A DNA stretch of 17,363 nt from assembly GCA_003482555.1 (NCBI GenBank), contig DMYQ01000189.1:1-17363 (forward strand), read 5' to 3'. This DNA is from Janthinobacterium sp. Its GTDB lineage: Bacteria > Pseudomonadota > Gammaproteobacteria > Burkholderiales > Burkholderiaceae_D. The position numbers and the translations under genes are program-made. Shown here one piece after another: positions 7,116-13,794 of the stretch. The notes under the pieces were generated by a model. That model was not told the origin of the DNA, made no database searches, and saw only the letters and a list, made by a program, of their open reading frames with translations. Position 1 is the stretch's first letter, and each line of letters begins with the position of its first letter.

Positions 7116-8033
7116 TCAATGTATCCCGCCGATACGCTTCAGATTGCCCGTGTTCATCCAGACGAAAAAAGCCTTGCCGACGATGTTTTTATTCGGCACA
7201 AAACCCCAGTAGCGGCTGTCCGCGCTATTGTCGCGATTATCACCCATCATGAAGTAGTTGCCGTTTGGCACCACGCAAGTGAAGCCATCTTCATTGTAGT
7301 CGCAGGCATCCTTGTGCGGGAAATCCTTGACGTCGAGCAAGTTCAAGACGGGCGCGGCATCGTCGTTCAAGATCCGATGCTGCACGCCGAGCAAGTTTTC
7401 CTGCAATTGCTTGTGATACACAGGCCGCTCGTCGTCCAGGTAATCGTCCATCGCCGTGTACTTGACTTCCTTGCCGTTCACCGTCAAGCGCTTGTTTTGA
7501 TACGTGATTTTATCACCGGGCACGCCGATGACGCGCTTGATGTAATCCTGCGTCATGTCTTTCGGGTACTTGAAGACCATCACGTCGCCCCGTTGCGGGT
7601 CGTTCACTTCAATGACTTTCTTGTTCAAGATGGGCAGGCGCACACCGTAGGTGTATTTGTTCACCAGGATCAAGTCGCCCACCAGCAGGGTCGGCACCAT
7701 CGACGAAGAGGGAATCTTGAACGGCTCGTACAGGAAGGAGCGCAAGAAAAACACCAGTGCGATGACCGGGAAGAAACTGCCCGAGTATTCGATCCAGGTC
7801 GGCTGGCGCAGCAGGGCCGCCTCGATGATGGCGCGGCTGCCGCCGTGTTCCTGCTTGATGCCCTCGGCCGTCAGCTTGGCGCTGCGGGCGTCGTAGTCGG
7901 CCAGCGCGCGGTCGGCCGCGGCGCGCCGCCGCTTGGCGAGGAAAAACACGTCGAGGAACCAGATCACGCCGGTGATCACCATCAACACGAACAGAATTAA
8001 AGCGAAATTGCCTAAGATGACTTGCAGATTCAT
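7116..8033 (-). CDS. lepB: Signal peptidase I
   Basis: LepB removes signal peptides from exported proteins at the periplasmic face of the inner membrane; the DegP-like protease in this window is a likely substrate. The 305-residue product has two N-terminal membrane segments (about residues 4-32 and 86-101) and a periplasmic catalytic domain. The nucleophile is Ser111 in IPSSSMVPTL and the general base Lys166 in DYIKRVIGVPGD. The conserved late box MGDNRDNSADSRYWGFVP is intact. The ATG at 8033 overlaps the lepA stop as ATGA, so the two are probably translationally coupled; lepA-lepB is a classic pair. The Cys-containing loop before the GDNRDNS box is usual in proteobacterial enzymes. Confidence 0.97.
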   Translation of the reverse strand: MNLQVILGNFALILFVLMVITGVIWFLDVFFLAKRRRAAADRALADYDARSAKLTAEGIKQEHGGSRAIIEAALLRQPTWIEYSGSFFPVIALVFFLRSFLYEPFKIPSSSMVPTLLVGDLILVNKYTYGVRLPILNKKVIEVNDPQRGDVMVFKYPKDMTQDYIKRVIGVPGDKITYQNKRLTVNGKEVKYTAMDDYLDDERPVYHKQLQENLLGVQHRILNDDAAPVLNLLDVKDFPHKDACDYNEDGFTCVVPNGNYFMMGDNRDNSADSRYWGFVPNKNIVGKAFFVWMNTGNLKRIGGIH

Positions 8034-9823
8034 TTATCGTCCACTTGTAAAATTGCCAAAAATGCTTCCTGTGGAATCTCGACCGAGCCCACTTGCTTCA
8101 TTCGTTTTTTACCTGCTTTTTGCTTTTCAAGCAACTTTTTCTTGCGGCTGATGTCGCCGCCGTAGCATTTCGCCAACACGTTCTTGCGCATCGCCTTCAC
8201 GTTTTCGCGTGAAATGATATTCGAACCGATGGTGGCCTGGATCGCCACGTCGAACATTTGACGGGGAATCAGTTCGCGCATCTTGGCGGCCACGGCGCGG
8301 CCCCGGTACTGGCTGTTGGAGCGGTGCACGATGATGGCGAGCGCGTCCACCCGCTCGCTATTGATCAGCATGTCGACCTTGACGACGTCGGCGGCGCGGT
8401 ATTCCTTGAACTCGTAATCCATCGACGCATAGCCGCGCGAGGTCGACTTGAGCTTGTCGAAGAAGTCGAGGACGATTTCCGCCATCGGCATTTCATAGAT
8501 CAGCTTGACCTGGCGGCCGTGGTAACTCATGTCCATCTGCACGCCGCGCTTGGCGATGCACAGGGTGATCACGGAACCCACGTATTCCTGCGGCATGTAC
8601 AGATTGACGGTGACGATGGGTTCGCGCACTTCCTCGATGCGGGACGGGTCCGGCATCTTGGAAGGATTGTCGACCTTGATCATGCTGCCGTCGCGCTGGA
8701 TCACCTCGTACACCACGGTGGGCGCGGTGGTGATCAAGTCCATATCGAATTCGCGCTCCAGGCGCTCTTGCACGATTTCCATGTGCAAGAGGCCGAGGAA
8801 GCCGCAGCGGAAGCCGAAGCCCAGCGCCTGCGACACTTCCGGCTCGTACATCAGGGCGGCGTCGTTCAGCTTGAGCTTTTCCAGCGAATCGCGCAGCGCG
8901 TCGTACTGGTTGGCCTCGACCGGGAACAGGCCGGCGAACACCTGCGGCTGCACTTCCTTGAAACCGGGCAGGGGCGCGGCGGCCGGACGGCTGGACAGGG
9001 TGACGGTATCGCCCACCTTGGCCGCCTTCAATTCCTTGATGCCGGCGATGATGAAGCCCACCTGCCCGGCCGAGAGCGCCGGCAAGTTGACGGAACGGGG
9101 CGAAAACACGCCCAGGCTTTCGACCAGGTTGACGGAACCGCTGGCCATCAACAGTATCTTTTCCTTCGGTTTCAGGGTGCCGTTGATGACGCGCACCAGC
9201 ATGACGACGCCGACATAGTTGTCGAACCAGGAATCGACGATCAGCGCTTGCAGCGGCGCGTCCGGGTCGCCCTTCGGCGGCGGTACCTTGACGATCAGCG
9301 ATTCGAGCACGTCGATGACGCCCAGGCCGGTCTTGGCCGAGCAGTGCACGGCGTCGGCCGCGTCGATGCCGATTACGTCTTCGATTTCGGCGATGGCGTT
9401 GGCCGGGTCGGCGTTCGGCAAGTCGATCTTGTTCAAGACCGGCACCACTTCCACGCCCAATTCCAGCGCCGTGTAACAGTTGGCGACGGTTTGCGCCTCC
9501 ACCCCTTGCGAGGCGTCGACCACCAGCAGCGCGCCTTCGCAGGCCGACAGCGAGCGGCTCACTTCATAGCTGAAGTCGACGTGCCCGGGCGTGTCGATCA
9601 AGTTCAGATTATAGGTCTGGCCGTTGCGCGCCTTGTACTGCAGGGCCGCCGTTTGCGCCTTGATGGTAATGCCGCGCTCGCGCTCCAGATCCATCGAATC
9701 GAGTACTTGCGCCTCCATCTCGCGGTCGGACAGGCCGCCGCAAATTTGAATGATGCGATCGGCCAGGGTCGACTTACCGTGATCGATGTGGGCGATGATG
9801 GAGAAATTGCGTATGTTATTCAT
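8030..9823 (-). CDS. lepA: Elongation factor 4 (LepA GTPase)
   Basis: LepA/EF4 is a ribosome-associated translational GTPase implicated in back-translocation, initiation and 30S biogenesis. The 597-residue product matches the usual length (599 in E. coli). It starts MNNIRNFSIIAHIDHGKST, with the P-loop at residues 11-19, followed by DTPGH (G3) and NKID (G4). EF-G-like domains II, III and V follow, then the LepA-specific C-terminal domain ending EAFLAILQVDDK. The frame is open further upstream, but the ATG at 9823 gives the conserved N-terminus. It is the first gene of the housekeeping operon. A terminator-like hairpin lies about 70 bp upstream, so either its promoter lies within 9824-9890 or transcription must pass that hairpin. 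Confidence 0.97.
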   Translation of the reverse strand: MNNIRNFSIIAHIDHGKSTLADRIIQICGGLSDREMEAQVLDSMDLERERGITIKAQTAALQYKARNGQTYNLNLIDTPGHVDFSYEVSRSLSACEGALLVVDASQGVEAQTVANCYTALELGVEVVPVLNKIDLPNADPANAIAEIEDVIGIDAADAVHCSAKTGLGVIDVLESLIVKVPPPKGDPDAPLQALIVDSWFDNYVGVVMLVRVINGTLKPKEKILLMASGSVNLVESLGVFSPRSVNLPALSAGQVGFIIAGIKELKAAKVGDTVTLSSRPAAAPLPGFKEVQPQVFAGLFPVEANQYDALRDSLEKLKLNDAALMYEPEVSQALGFGFRCGFLGLLHMEIVQERLEREFDMDLITTAPTVVYEVIQRDGSMIKVDNPSKMPDPSRIEEVREPIVTVNLYMPQEYVGSVITLCIAKRGVQMDMSYHGRQVKLIYEMPMAEIVLDFFDKLKSTSRGYASMDYEFKEYRAADVVKVDMLINSERVDALAIIVHRSNSQYRGRAVAAKMRELIPRQMFDVAIQATIGSNIISRENVKAMRKNVLAKCYGGDISRKKKLLEKQKAGKKRMKQVGSVEIPQEAFLAILQVDDK

Positions 9824-9889
9824 TAACAAATATATGGACGAAGTTGACGACACTGCTGGCCGGGGAACGATCGTGGATGGCACCCGGAT

Positions 9890-9932
9890 AAAAAAAGCGC
9901 TCCGAGCGGGGCGTTGAGCCCCAGGCGAGCGC
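9890..9932 (-). terminator. Intrinsic terminator or attenuator upstream of lepA
   Basis: On the minus strand an outer 6-bp stem GCGCTC/GAGCGC (9927-9932 with 9897-9902) and an inner 5-bp stem GGGGC/GCCCC (9918-9922 with 9908-9912) enclose a 5-nt loop. Immediately afterwards comes a run of seven T on the transcribed sequence (9890-9896 read on the minus strand). It most simply ends transcripts of the rpoE-degP-glutaredoxin block. A -10-like element (TAAAAT, 9985-9990) lies upstream, so it could instead act as an attenuator in the lepA leader. Confidence 0.75.
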
Positions 9933-10108
9933 CTTTGAAGCGACAGAAGCGGCTGCAGCAAACAGACGCTTTTTCGATTCTCCCATTTTACCGGATTTCA
10001 CGATAGAAAGCCCGTCTTATGACGCGCGCCGGCGCGCCGGCACACATATCGGGCCGGCGCGCCCCCTCAAATCGGGATAATTAGATGGAAATATGATCAA
10101 ATTAATAC
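9933..10108. other. Intergenic region between the glutaredoxin-like gene and the lepA terminator
   Basis: I see no convincing gene in this stretch. It contains a GC-rich inverted repeat (10031-10063), an AT-rich patch just downstream of the glutaredoxin-like stop (10072-10112), and a -10-like TAAAAT on the minus strand at 9985-9990 with no good -35. A short open frame reading through the terminator toward lepA has no family resemblance and ends inside lepA, so I did not call it. Confidence 0.5.
10031..10063. repeat. GC-rich inverted repeat, 11-bp arms
   Basis: The left arm GGCGCGCCGGC (10031-10041) pairs perfectly with the right arm GCCGGCGCGCC (10053-10063) across an 11-nt loop. It lies about 46 bp downstream of the glutaredoxin-like stop codon. 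No T-run follows on either strand, so it is not a standard intrinsic terminator. It could protect an mRNA 3' end, slow polymerase before the U-tailed hairpin at 9890-9932, or bind a protein. Confidence 0.65.
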
Positions 10109-10366
10109 TTAACACTCATGCCCGACCGCTGCCAGGTAGCGCCCGACCCGCTCCACGTCGAGGAAATAATGGCACAACTCCGGCTCGTTCAAGTCGCCAA
10201 ACAGCACCGGCACCAGTTCATCGTATTTGGCCAGCAAAGCGGGAGCGGCGTCGAGGTCGACATCGATCACCGTCACGCCAAAGGGGCCGCCGGGCATGGC
10301 TTGCAAGGCGTCCAGCATATCCTGGCACAAATGACAGTAAGCGCGGGAATAGAGGGTGAAATGCAT
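10109..10366 (-). CDS. Small glutaredoxin-like (thioredoxin-fold) protein
   Basis: The 85-residue product has a CxxC redox motif near its N-terminus (Cys11 and Cys14 in YSRAYCHLCQDM). A beta-alpha-beta pattern follows, with VTVIDVDLDAAPALLAKYDELVPVLF, where the cis-Pro-like VPVL matches thioredoxin folds. This is the compact glutaredoxin-family type (DUF836-like) often found between a DegP gene and lepA in betaproteobacteria. It probably acts in thiol-disulfide exchange in the cytoplasm, as it has no signal peptide; its partner is unknown. I chose the ATG at 10366 because the fold starts at MHFTLYS. The frame stays open upstream to a GTG at 10456 through a CTTG repeat, but those residues look non-functional. 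No clear Shine-Dalgarno sequence is seen. Confidence 0.82.
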   Translation of the reverse strand: MHFTLYSRAYCHLCQDMLDALQAMPGGPFGVTVIDVDLDAAPALLAKYDELVPVLFGDLNEPELCHYFLDVERVGRYLAAVGHEC

Positions 10367-10422
10367 GTGGCGTGGGAAATGAATTGATAGTCGGAAGGGG
10401 CAGCGGGCGCGGCAAGCTGGCG

Positions 10423-10446
10423 CAAGCAAGCAAGCAAGCAAGCAAG
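10423..10446. repeat. Tetranucleotide microsatellite (CAAG)6
   Basis: Six perfect CAAG units occur on the plus strand (CTTG on the minus strand), flanked by G and C so that the AAGC phase is also nearly six units. The repeat lies between the DegP-like stop (10494) and the glutaredoxin-like start (10366), within the likely transcript. Runs like this can change length by slippage. Because the unit is four bases, any change would shift the frame of a translation start upstream of it. Confidence 0.95.
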
Positions 10447-10493
10447 CCGCCGCCACCGGCGCCTAGGCCGACGGCGACGGGCGCGGACTATGA

Positions 10494-12011
10494 CTACTTT
10501 ACCGACGGCCGCAGCGCGACGAACTGCGCCACGTCGCCGCGGCGCACCAGCAGCACCGACTGTTTCTTCGGATCGAGCTTGGCGACAACTGCGTCAAACT
10601 GCTTGCTATCCCTGACTTCGATATTGTTGACTTGCTCGATCACGTCGCCGATCTGCACACCGGCGCGGGCGGCGACGCCTTGCGCCGCCTCGACCAGCAC
10701 GCCGGTCTCCAGCTTCAACTCTTTCTTCTTGATCGGCGTCAAATCGCTGACGGTCAAACCGAGCGCGTTGGCGGCCCGCTCGGCGTCCTGCGCCTTGCCG
10801 CCCGCCTTCCGGGCGACTTTGTCGCCTTCCAGTTCGACGATGGTCACTGGAATGTCTTGCTGCGCACCCTTGCGCCAGACGGTGACGATGGCGCGACTGC
10901 CCAGGGCCGTGCCACCGACCAGACGCGGCAGGTCCGACGAGCGCTCGATCGCCACGCCATTGAATTTCAAGATGATGTCGCCGGCCTTGATGCCGCCCTT
11001 GTCGGCCGGACCGCCCGCCTCGACCATCGACACTTGCGCGCCGCGGGCGTTTTTCAAGCCCAGCGCTTCCGCCGCTTCCTTGTTCAGTTCGCCAATCTGG
11101 ACTCCGATGCGCCCGCGCGTCACCTTGCCCGATTGCTTCAGCTGTTCACCGACCCGCATCGCCTCGTCGATCGGCACGGCAAAGGAAATGCCGTTGTAGC
11201 CGCCCGACAGGGTGGCGATCTGCGAATTGATGCCGATCACCTCGCCGCGCATATTGATCATGGGACCGCCCGAATTGCCGGGATTGACGGCGACGTCGCT
11301 CTGGATCAGGGCCAGATAGTCGCCCGTATCGCGCGACTTGGCCGAGATGATGCCGGCCGTGACCGTATTTTCCAGATTGAAAGGCGAACCGATGGCGATC
11401 ACCCATTCGCCGACCCGTATCTTGCTGGAGTCGCCCATGGTCAGGCGCGGCAGGTTGGCGCCATCGATTTTCAACAGGGCCACGTCGGTGCGGGCGTCGG
11501 CGCCCAGCACCTTGGCCTTGAATTCGCGCTTGTCGGTCAGGGTGACGATGACTTCATCGGCGCCGTCGACGACGTGGGCATTGGTGAGCACATAACCGTC
11601 GGCCGAAATGATGAAGCCGGAACCGATGCCGCGCTGCACCTGGCCTTCTTGCGGCACGGCTTTGCGCCCGCGCGGCGCCGGCTGGTGCGGCGTCGGCCCC
11701 GGGGTAGGCGCGGCGCCGGCGCCGCCGCCAAAGAAGCGGCGCAGAAATTCCTGCATCTCTTCCTCGCCCGGCGCGCCCGGGGCGCCCTGGCTGTCCGGGC
11801 CCAGCTTGTGGTGCTCGGTGGTGCGGATGTTGACGACGGCCGGACCAACCCGATCCACCAGGTCGGCGAAATCGGGCAAGCCGGCGACGCCCGCCGTGGC
11901 CGCCGCCTGCGCGGGCGCCACGCCCAGCATGGCGGGCGCGAACAAGATGCCGGCGCTGCCGATCACGAGGGCGGAAATCGTTTTTCTGGCGCTACAAATT
12001 TTTTTTGTCAT
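10494..12011 (-). CDS. DegP/MucD-type periplasmic serine protease (DegQ family)
   Basis: This is an HtrA-family protease and chaperone that degrades misfolded envelope proteins. The 505-residue product starts with a signal peptide (basic MTKKICSARK, hydrophobic core, AQA cleavage site near residue 36). The trypsin-like domain has the triad His146 (TNAHVVDG), Asp176 (ARTDVALL) and Ser247 (NPGNSGGPM). Two PDZ domains follow, at about 315-410 and 425-505. A Gly/Pro-rich linker around residues 94-120 is typical of the LA loop region. I chose the ATG at 12011 because it begins the signal peptide; an upstream in-frame GTG at 12068 is less likely. It lies 146 bp after the RseA-like gene, the place where mucD sits in sigma-E operons. 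It is probably a sigma-E regulon member, though I find no separate sigma-E promoter before it. Confidence 0.93.
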   Translation of the reverse strand: MTKKICSARKTISALVIGSAGILFAPAMLGVAPAQAAATAGVAGLPDFADLVDRVGPAVVNIRTTEHHKLGPDSQGAPGAPGEEEMQEFLRRFFGGGAGAAPTPGPTPHQPAPRGRKAVPQEGQVQRGIGSGFIISADGYVLTNAHVVDGADEVIVTLTDKREFKAKVLGADARTDVALLKIDGANLPRLTMGDSSKIRVGEWVIAIGSPFNLENTVTAGIISAKSRDTGDYLALIQSDVAVNPGNSGGPMINMRGEVIGINSQIATLSGGYNGISFAVPIDEAMRVGEQLKQSGKVTRGRIGVQIGELNKEAAEALGLKNARGAQVSMVEAGGPADKGGIKAGDIILKFNGVAIERSSDLPRLVGGTALGSRAIVTVWRKGAQQDIPVTIVELEGDKVARKAGGKAQDAERAANALGLTVSDLTPIKKKELKLETGVLVEAAQGVAARAGVQIGDVIEQVNNIEVRDSKQFDAVVAKLDPKKQSVLLVRRGDVAQFVALRPSVK

Positions 12012-12157
12012 GGAAATATCGTCTGAAAGTGCGGTGTGAACGGGATACTGGGCGCGCCTTATCTGCACACTGGCATAAGGCTAGGCACATGGTAAGCGAA
12101 AACGACAAGTGTCGCCCACACAAGATATTGTGCCTTGGAAGTTTTTCAAGGGGGAAC

Positions 12158-12484
12158 TCAAGGCAGACTGCCGACCCCGACGGCGGCCGGGCCGCCACCC
12201 CCCCCTTCATCGCCGCGCCCTTCATCGACGGCATGGCCGCCCCGCGGCGGCGGTGGCGGCGCAGGCGCCTCTTTCGCCAGACGCGCCGCCATCCGCGCGC
12301 CAAAGTCATCGCTCAGGTCGGCACCGCAATTGTCCGAACGCAGGGCATGACCGATCTGATGGTAGACGCTCCAGGCGGCCCGCCCCGCCGGCGTGTCGAG
12401 CGCCGCAAAAGCCAGTTCGACTTCGCTGGCCGCCAACTCGCCATCGGCCAGGGCCGAGATATGTTCATGCATTTGCGTATCCAT
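12158..12484 (-). CDS. rseA: RseA-like sigma-E anti-sigma factor, short form
   Basis: The N-terminal ~60 residues (MHEHISALADGEL...ELAFAALDTPAGRAAWSVYHQIGHALR) match the RseA N-terminal domain that binds sigma-E in the cytoplasm. Its position directly after rpoE supports this. The product is only about 108 residues. After a Pro-rich stretch (APAPPPPPRGG) it ends in a Gly/Ala tail, with no membrane helix and no periplasmic domain, unlike the canonical membrane-anchored RseA (about 216 residues in E. coli). I chose the ATG at 12484 because AGGA lies 6 bases upstream; ATGs at 12487 and 12499 are alternatives. A run of eight G (12198-12205) lies in the tail. Reading either other frame past it does not reveal a membrane segment. 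No rseB follows. Confidence 0.8.
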   Translation of the reverse strand: MDTQMHEHISALADGELAASEVELAFAALDTPAGRAAWSVYHQIGHALRSDNCGADLSDDFGARMAARLAKEAPAPPPPPRGGHAVDEGRGDEGGGGGPAAVGVGSLP

Positions 12485-12571
12485 CATATTTCCTGCCATC
12501 TCAAGGTCGTTCCACGACGGGTCGTTGCACGCGGAAGAAAGCGAGCTCTGCTGTTTCCAATCATTACTGCC

Positions 12572-13174
12572 CTACCAGCGCTTGTCAATCGGCATATCCA
12601 ACAAAGGGCGCAATTTTTCCGCAATGACTTCGCGCGCCCGGAAGATACGGCTACGCACGGTGCCGATCGGGCAAGCCATGATGGCGGAAATTTCCTCATA
12701 ACTCAGACCCTCGATTTCCCGCAGGACTATGGCGGTGCGCAATTCCAGCGGCAGCAAATCCATCGCCGCGTTGACCGTTTCGGCGATCTGCTTGCTGGCC
12801 AGCATGGACTCCGGCGTATTGATGTCGCGCAAATTCTCGCCGTCGTCAAAGGCTTCAGCCTGTTCGGCATCCGTGTCGGTCGACGTGGGCGTGCGGCGCC
12901 CCTGGGTGACGAGAAAATTCTTGGCCGTGTTGATGCCGATCCGGTACAACCAAGTATAAAACGCGGAGTCGCCGCGAAAATGCCGCAATGCACGGTAAGC
13001 CTTGATAAAAGTCTCTTGCACCACATCTTCCGCCTCCGCCGGGTCGTGCACGAGGCGCGACACCAAACGCATCAGCCTGCGCTGATATTTCGACACAAGC
13101 ACGTCAAACGCCCGCTTGTCGCCAGACTGGACCCGCTCGACCAGCAATTGATCACACTCGCGTTCTGTCCTCAC
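12572..13174 (-). CDS. rpoE: RNA polymerase sigma factor RpoE (ECF, sigma-E)
   Basis: This extracytoplasmic-function sigma factor directs transcription of envelope-stress genes. The 200-residue product carries sigma region 2 (about residues 12-85: RAFDVLVSKYQRRLMRLV...AEDVVQETFIKAYRAL, FYTWLYRIGINTAKNFL) and region 4 (about 140-190: LREIEGLSYEEISAIM, GTVRSRIFRAREVIAEKL). It is close to E. coli RpoE (191 residues). I chose the GTG at 13174 because AAGGA lies 8 bases upstream and the protein then begins like known RpoE proteins. An ATG at 13207 would add 11 residues, has no ribosome binding site, and falls at the predicted transcription start. It has its own sigma-E-like promoter and is followed by the anti-sigma gene. 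Confidence 0.94.
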   Translation of the reverse strand: MRTERECDQLLVERVQSGDKRAFDVLVSKYQRRLMRLVSRLVHDPAEAEDVVQETFIKAYRALRHFRGDSAFYTWLYRIGINTAKNFLVTQGRRTPTSTDTDAEQAEAFDDGENLRDINTPESMLASKQIAETVNAAMDLLPLELRTAIVLREIEGLSYEEISAIMACPIGTVRSRIFRAREVIAEKLRPLLDMPIDKRW

Positions 13175-13211
13175 TCCCAATGTCCTTGGTGGCTTGCAGC
13201 GCGCCATATTG

Positions 13212-13239
13212 TTATGAGTTGGCTCGTTGCAATAAGTTC
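13212..13239 (-). promoter_or_regulatory. Sigma-E-like autoregulatory promoter of rpoE
   Basis: On the minus strand GAACTT (13234-13239), which matches the core of the sigma-E -35 consensus GGAACTT, is separated by 16 bp from TCATAA (13212-13217). The latter resembles the sigma-E -10 (TCTAA/TCAAA type). Transcription would begin near 13205, about 31 bases before the GTG start of rpoE. The placement between the YgfX-like stop and rpoE fits the autoregulation known for rpoE operons. It rests on motif match only. Confidence 0.6.
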
Positions 13240-13256
13240 AGAAATTCCCGATTTTT

Positions 13257-13718
13257 TTATTCCCATTCGCCCTGGCGCGCCGCGATGGCCCGACATGCCA
13301 CCGCCAATGGGCGAAAGGCCGCCCCGCCCGGCCAGAGCGCCAGCGCAACATCGGCGCCATCGACGCCATCCTCGCGGCGCAGTCGCAGCAGCAGCAAACC
13401 CGGCCATAGCGTCGAGCCCGCCATGAGGCTGACCGCAAAACCTTCCCCGTTCGCGTCCACGCCATCCATGTGTTGGTATACCGTCAGCCGAATTTGTCCG
13501 ACACCTGAAATATCAATGCGGCGCGCCTTTCTGTTTTCAGGCGCGAAAAGCAGGCAAAACACGCCCGCGCCTGCGCTGGCGCAAGCACCCGCCAGCGACA
13601 GATGGAACAATCCGGTGCTCAGCAAAAAACCGGCGGCGACGGCGAGACCGCCCATCGCGACCAGCAAGACGCGCAAGCGAACGGACGGGCGAACGACGAC
13701 ACTGAGCGCAATTGACAT
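13257..13718 (-). CDS. Small membrane protein, YgfX-like
   Basis: The 153-residue product has two hydrophobic segments near the N-terminus (about residues 16-35 and 38-58). A soluble domain of about 90 residues follows, with the pattern GQIRLTVYQ...STLWPGLLLLRLR...LALWPGGAAFRPLAVACRAI. This layout, with a Trp/Pro-containing beta strand, an LRLR strand and a final LWP...FR.L helix, recalls YgfX (CptA-type inner-membrane proteins). A gene of this kind often lies between fabF and rpoE in betaproteobacteria. The match is by eye and weak at sequence level, so 'uncharacterised membrane protein' is the safe reading. YgfX normally pairs with SdhE, which is absent here, so I infer no toxin role. The ATG at 13718 has no clear Shine-Dalgarno sequence. 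Confidence 0.7.
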   Translation of the reverse strand: MSIALSVVVRPSVRLRVLLVAMGGLAVAAGFLLSTGLFHLSLAGACASAGAGVFCLLFAPENRKARRIDISGVGQIRLTVYQHMDGVDANGEGFAVSLMAGSTLWPGLLLLRLRREDGVDGADVALALWPGGAAFRPLAVACRAIAARQGEWE

Positions 13719-13762
13719 GACAGGTGGGGTAGCATCAGGCGCGCCGGCGACATGCCGGGCAA

Positions 13763-13793
13763 ATTCAGGTGCTGGCGAACGCCAGCACCGAAT
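13763..13793. repeat. Hairpin 2 downstream of fabF
   Basis: A 10-bp perfect stem (13768-13777 with 13780-13789) is extended by four more pairs (13763-13766 with 13790-13793) beyond a single bulged A at 13767. The loop region is very tight (AA, or a GAAC tetraloop). It lies one base from a second hairpin at 13795-13826, in the gap between fabF and the YgfX-like gene. No clear U-run follows on the minus strand, so it is not a standard intrinsic terminator. Confidence 0.75.
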
Positions 13794-13794
13794 C

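Noticed and set aside
8258..9826. A 522-codon plus-strand open frame opposite lepA
   Set aside because: Mirror image of LepA coding; the composition is antisense-like and there is no recognisable family or ribosome binding site.
9816..10001. A 61-codon minus-strand frame just upstream of lepA, considered as a leader peptide
   Set aside because: It reads straight through the terminator hairpin, overlaps the lepA start out of frame, and has no run of regulatory codons or family match.
10632..12026. A 464-codon plus-strand open frame opposite the DegP-like gene
   Set aside because: The minus-strand protease has a signal peptide, triad and PDZ domains in this exact region; the plus frame is its shadow.
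12012..12157. The 146-bp gap before the DegP-like gene, examined for an rseB remnant or a sigma-E promoter
   Set aside because: The short frames here show no RseB-like sequence, and no GGAACTT-type element with a proper -10 was found on the coding strand.
12204..12227. Two copies of CCTTCATCG 15 bp apart, considered as a regulatory direct repeat
   Set aside because: They lie inside the Gly/Asp/Glu-rich tail of the RseA-like coding region and are explained by its repetitive residues.
12005..13426. A 473-codon plus-strand open frame covering the RseA-like and rpoE region
   Set aside because: It runs opposite a clear sigma factor and anti-sigma gene, is Arg/His-rich, and has no domain or promoter.
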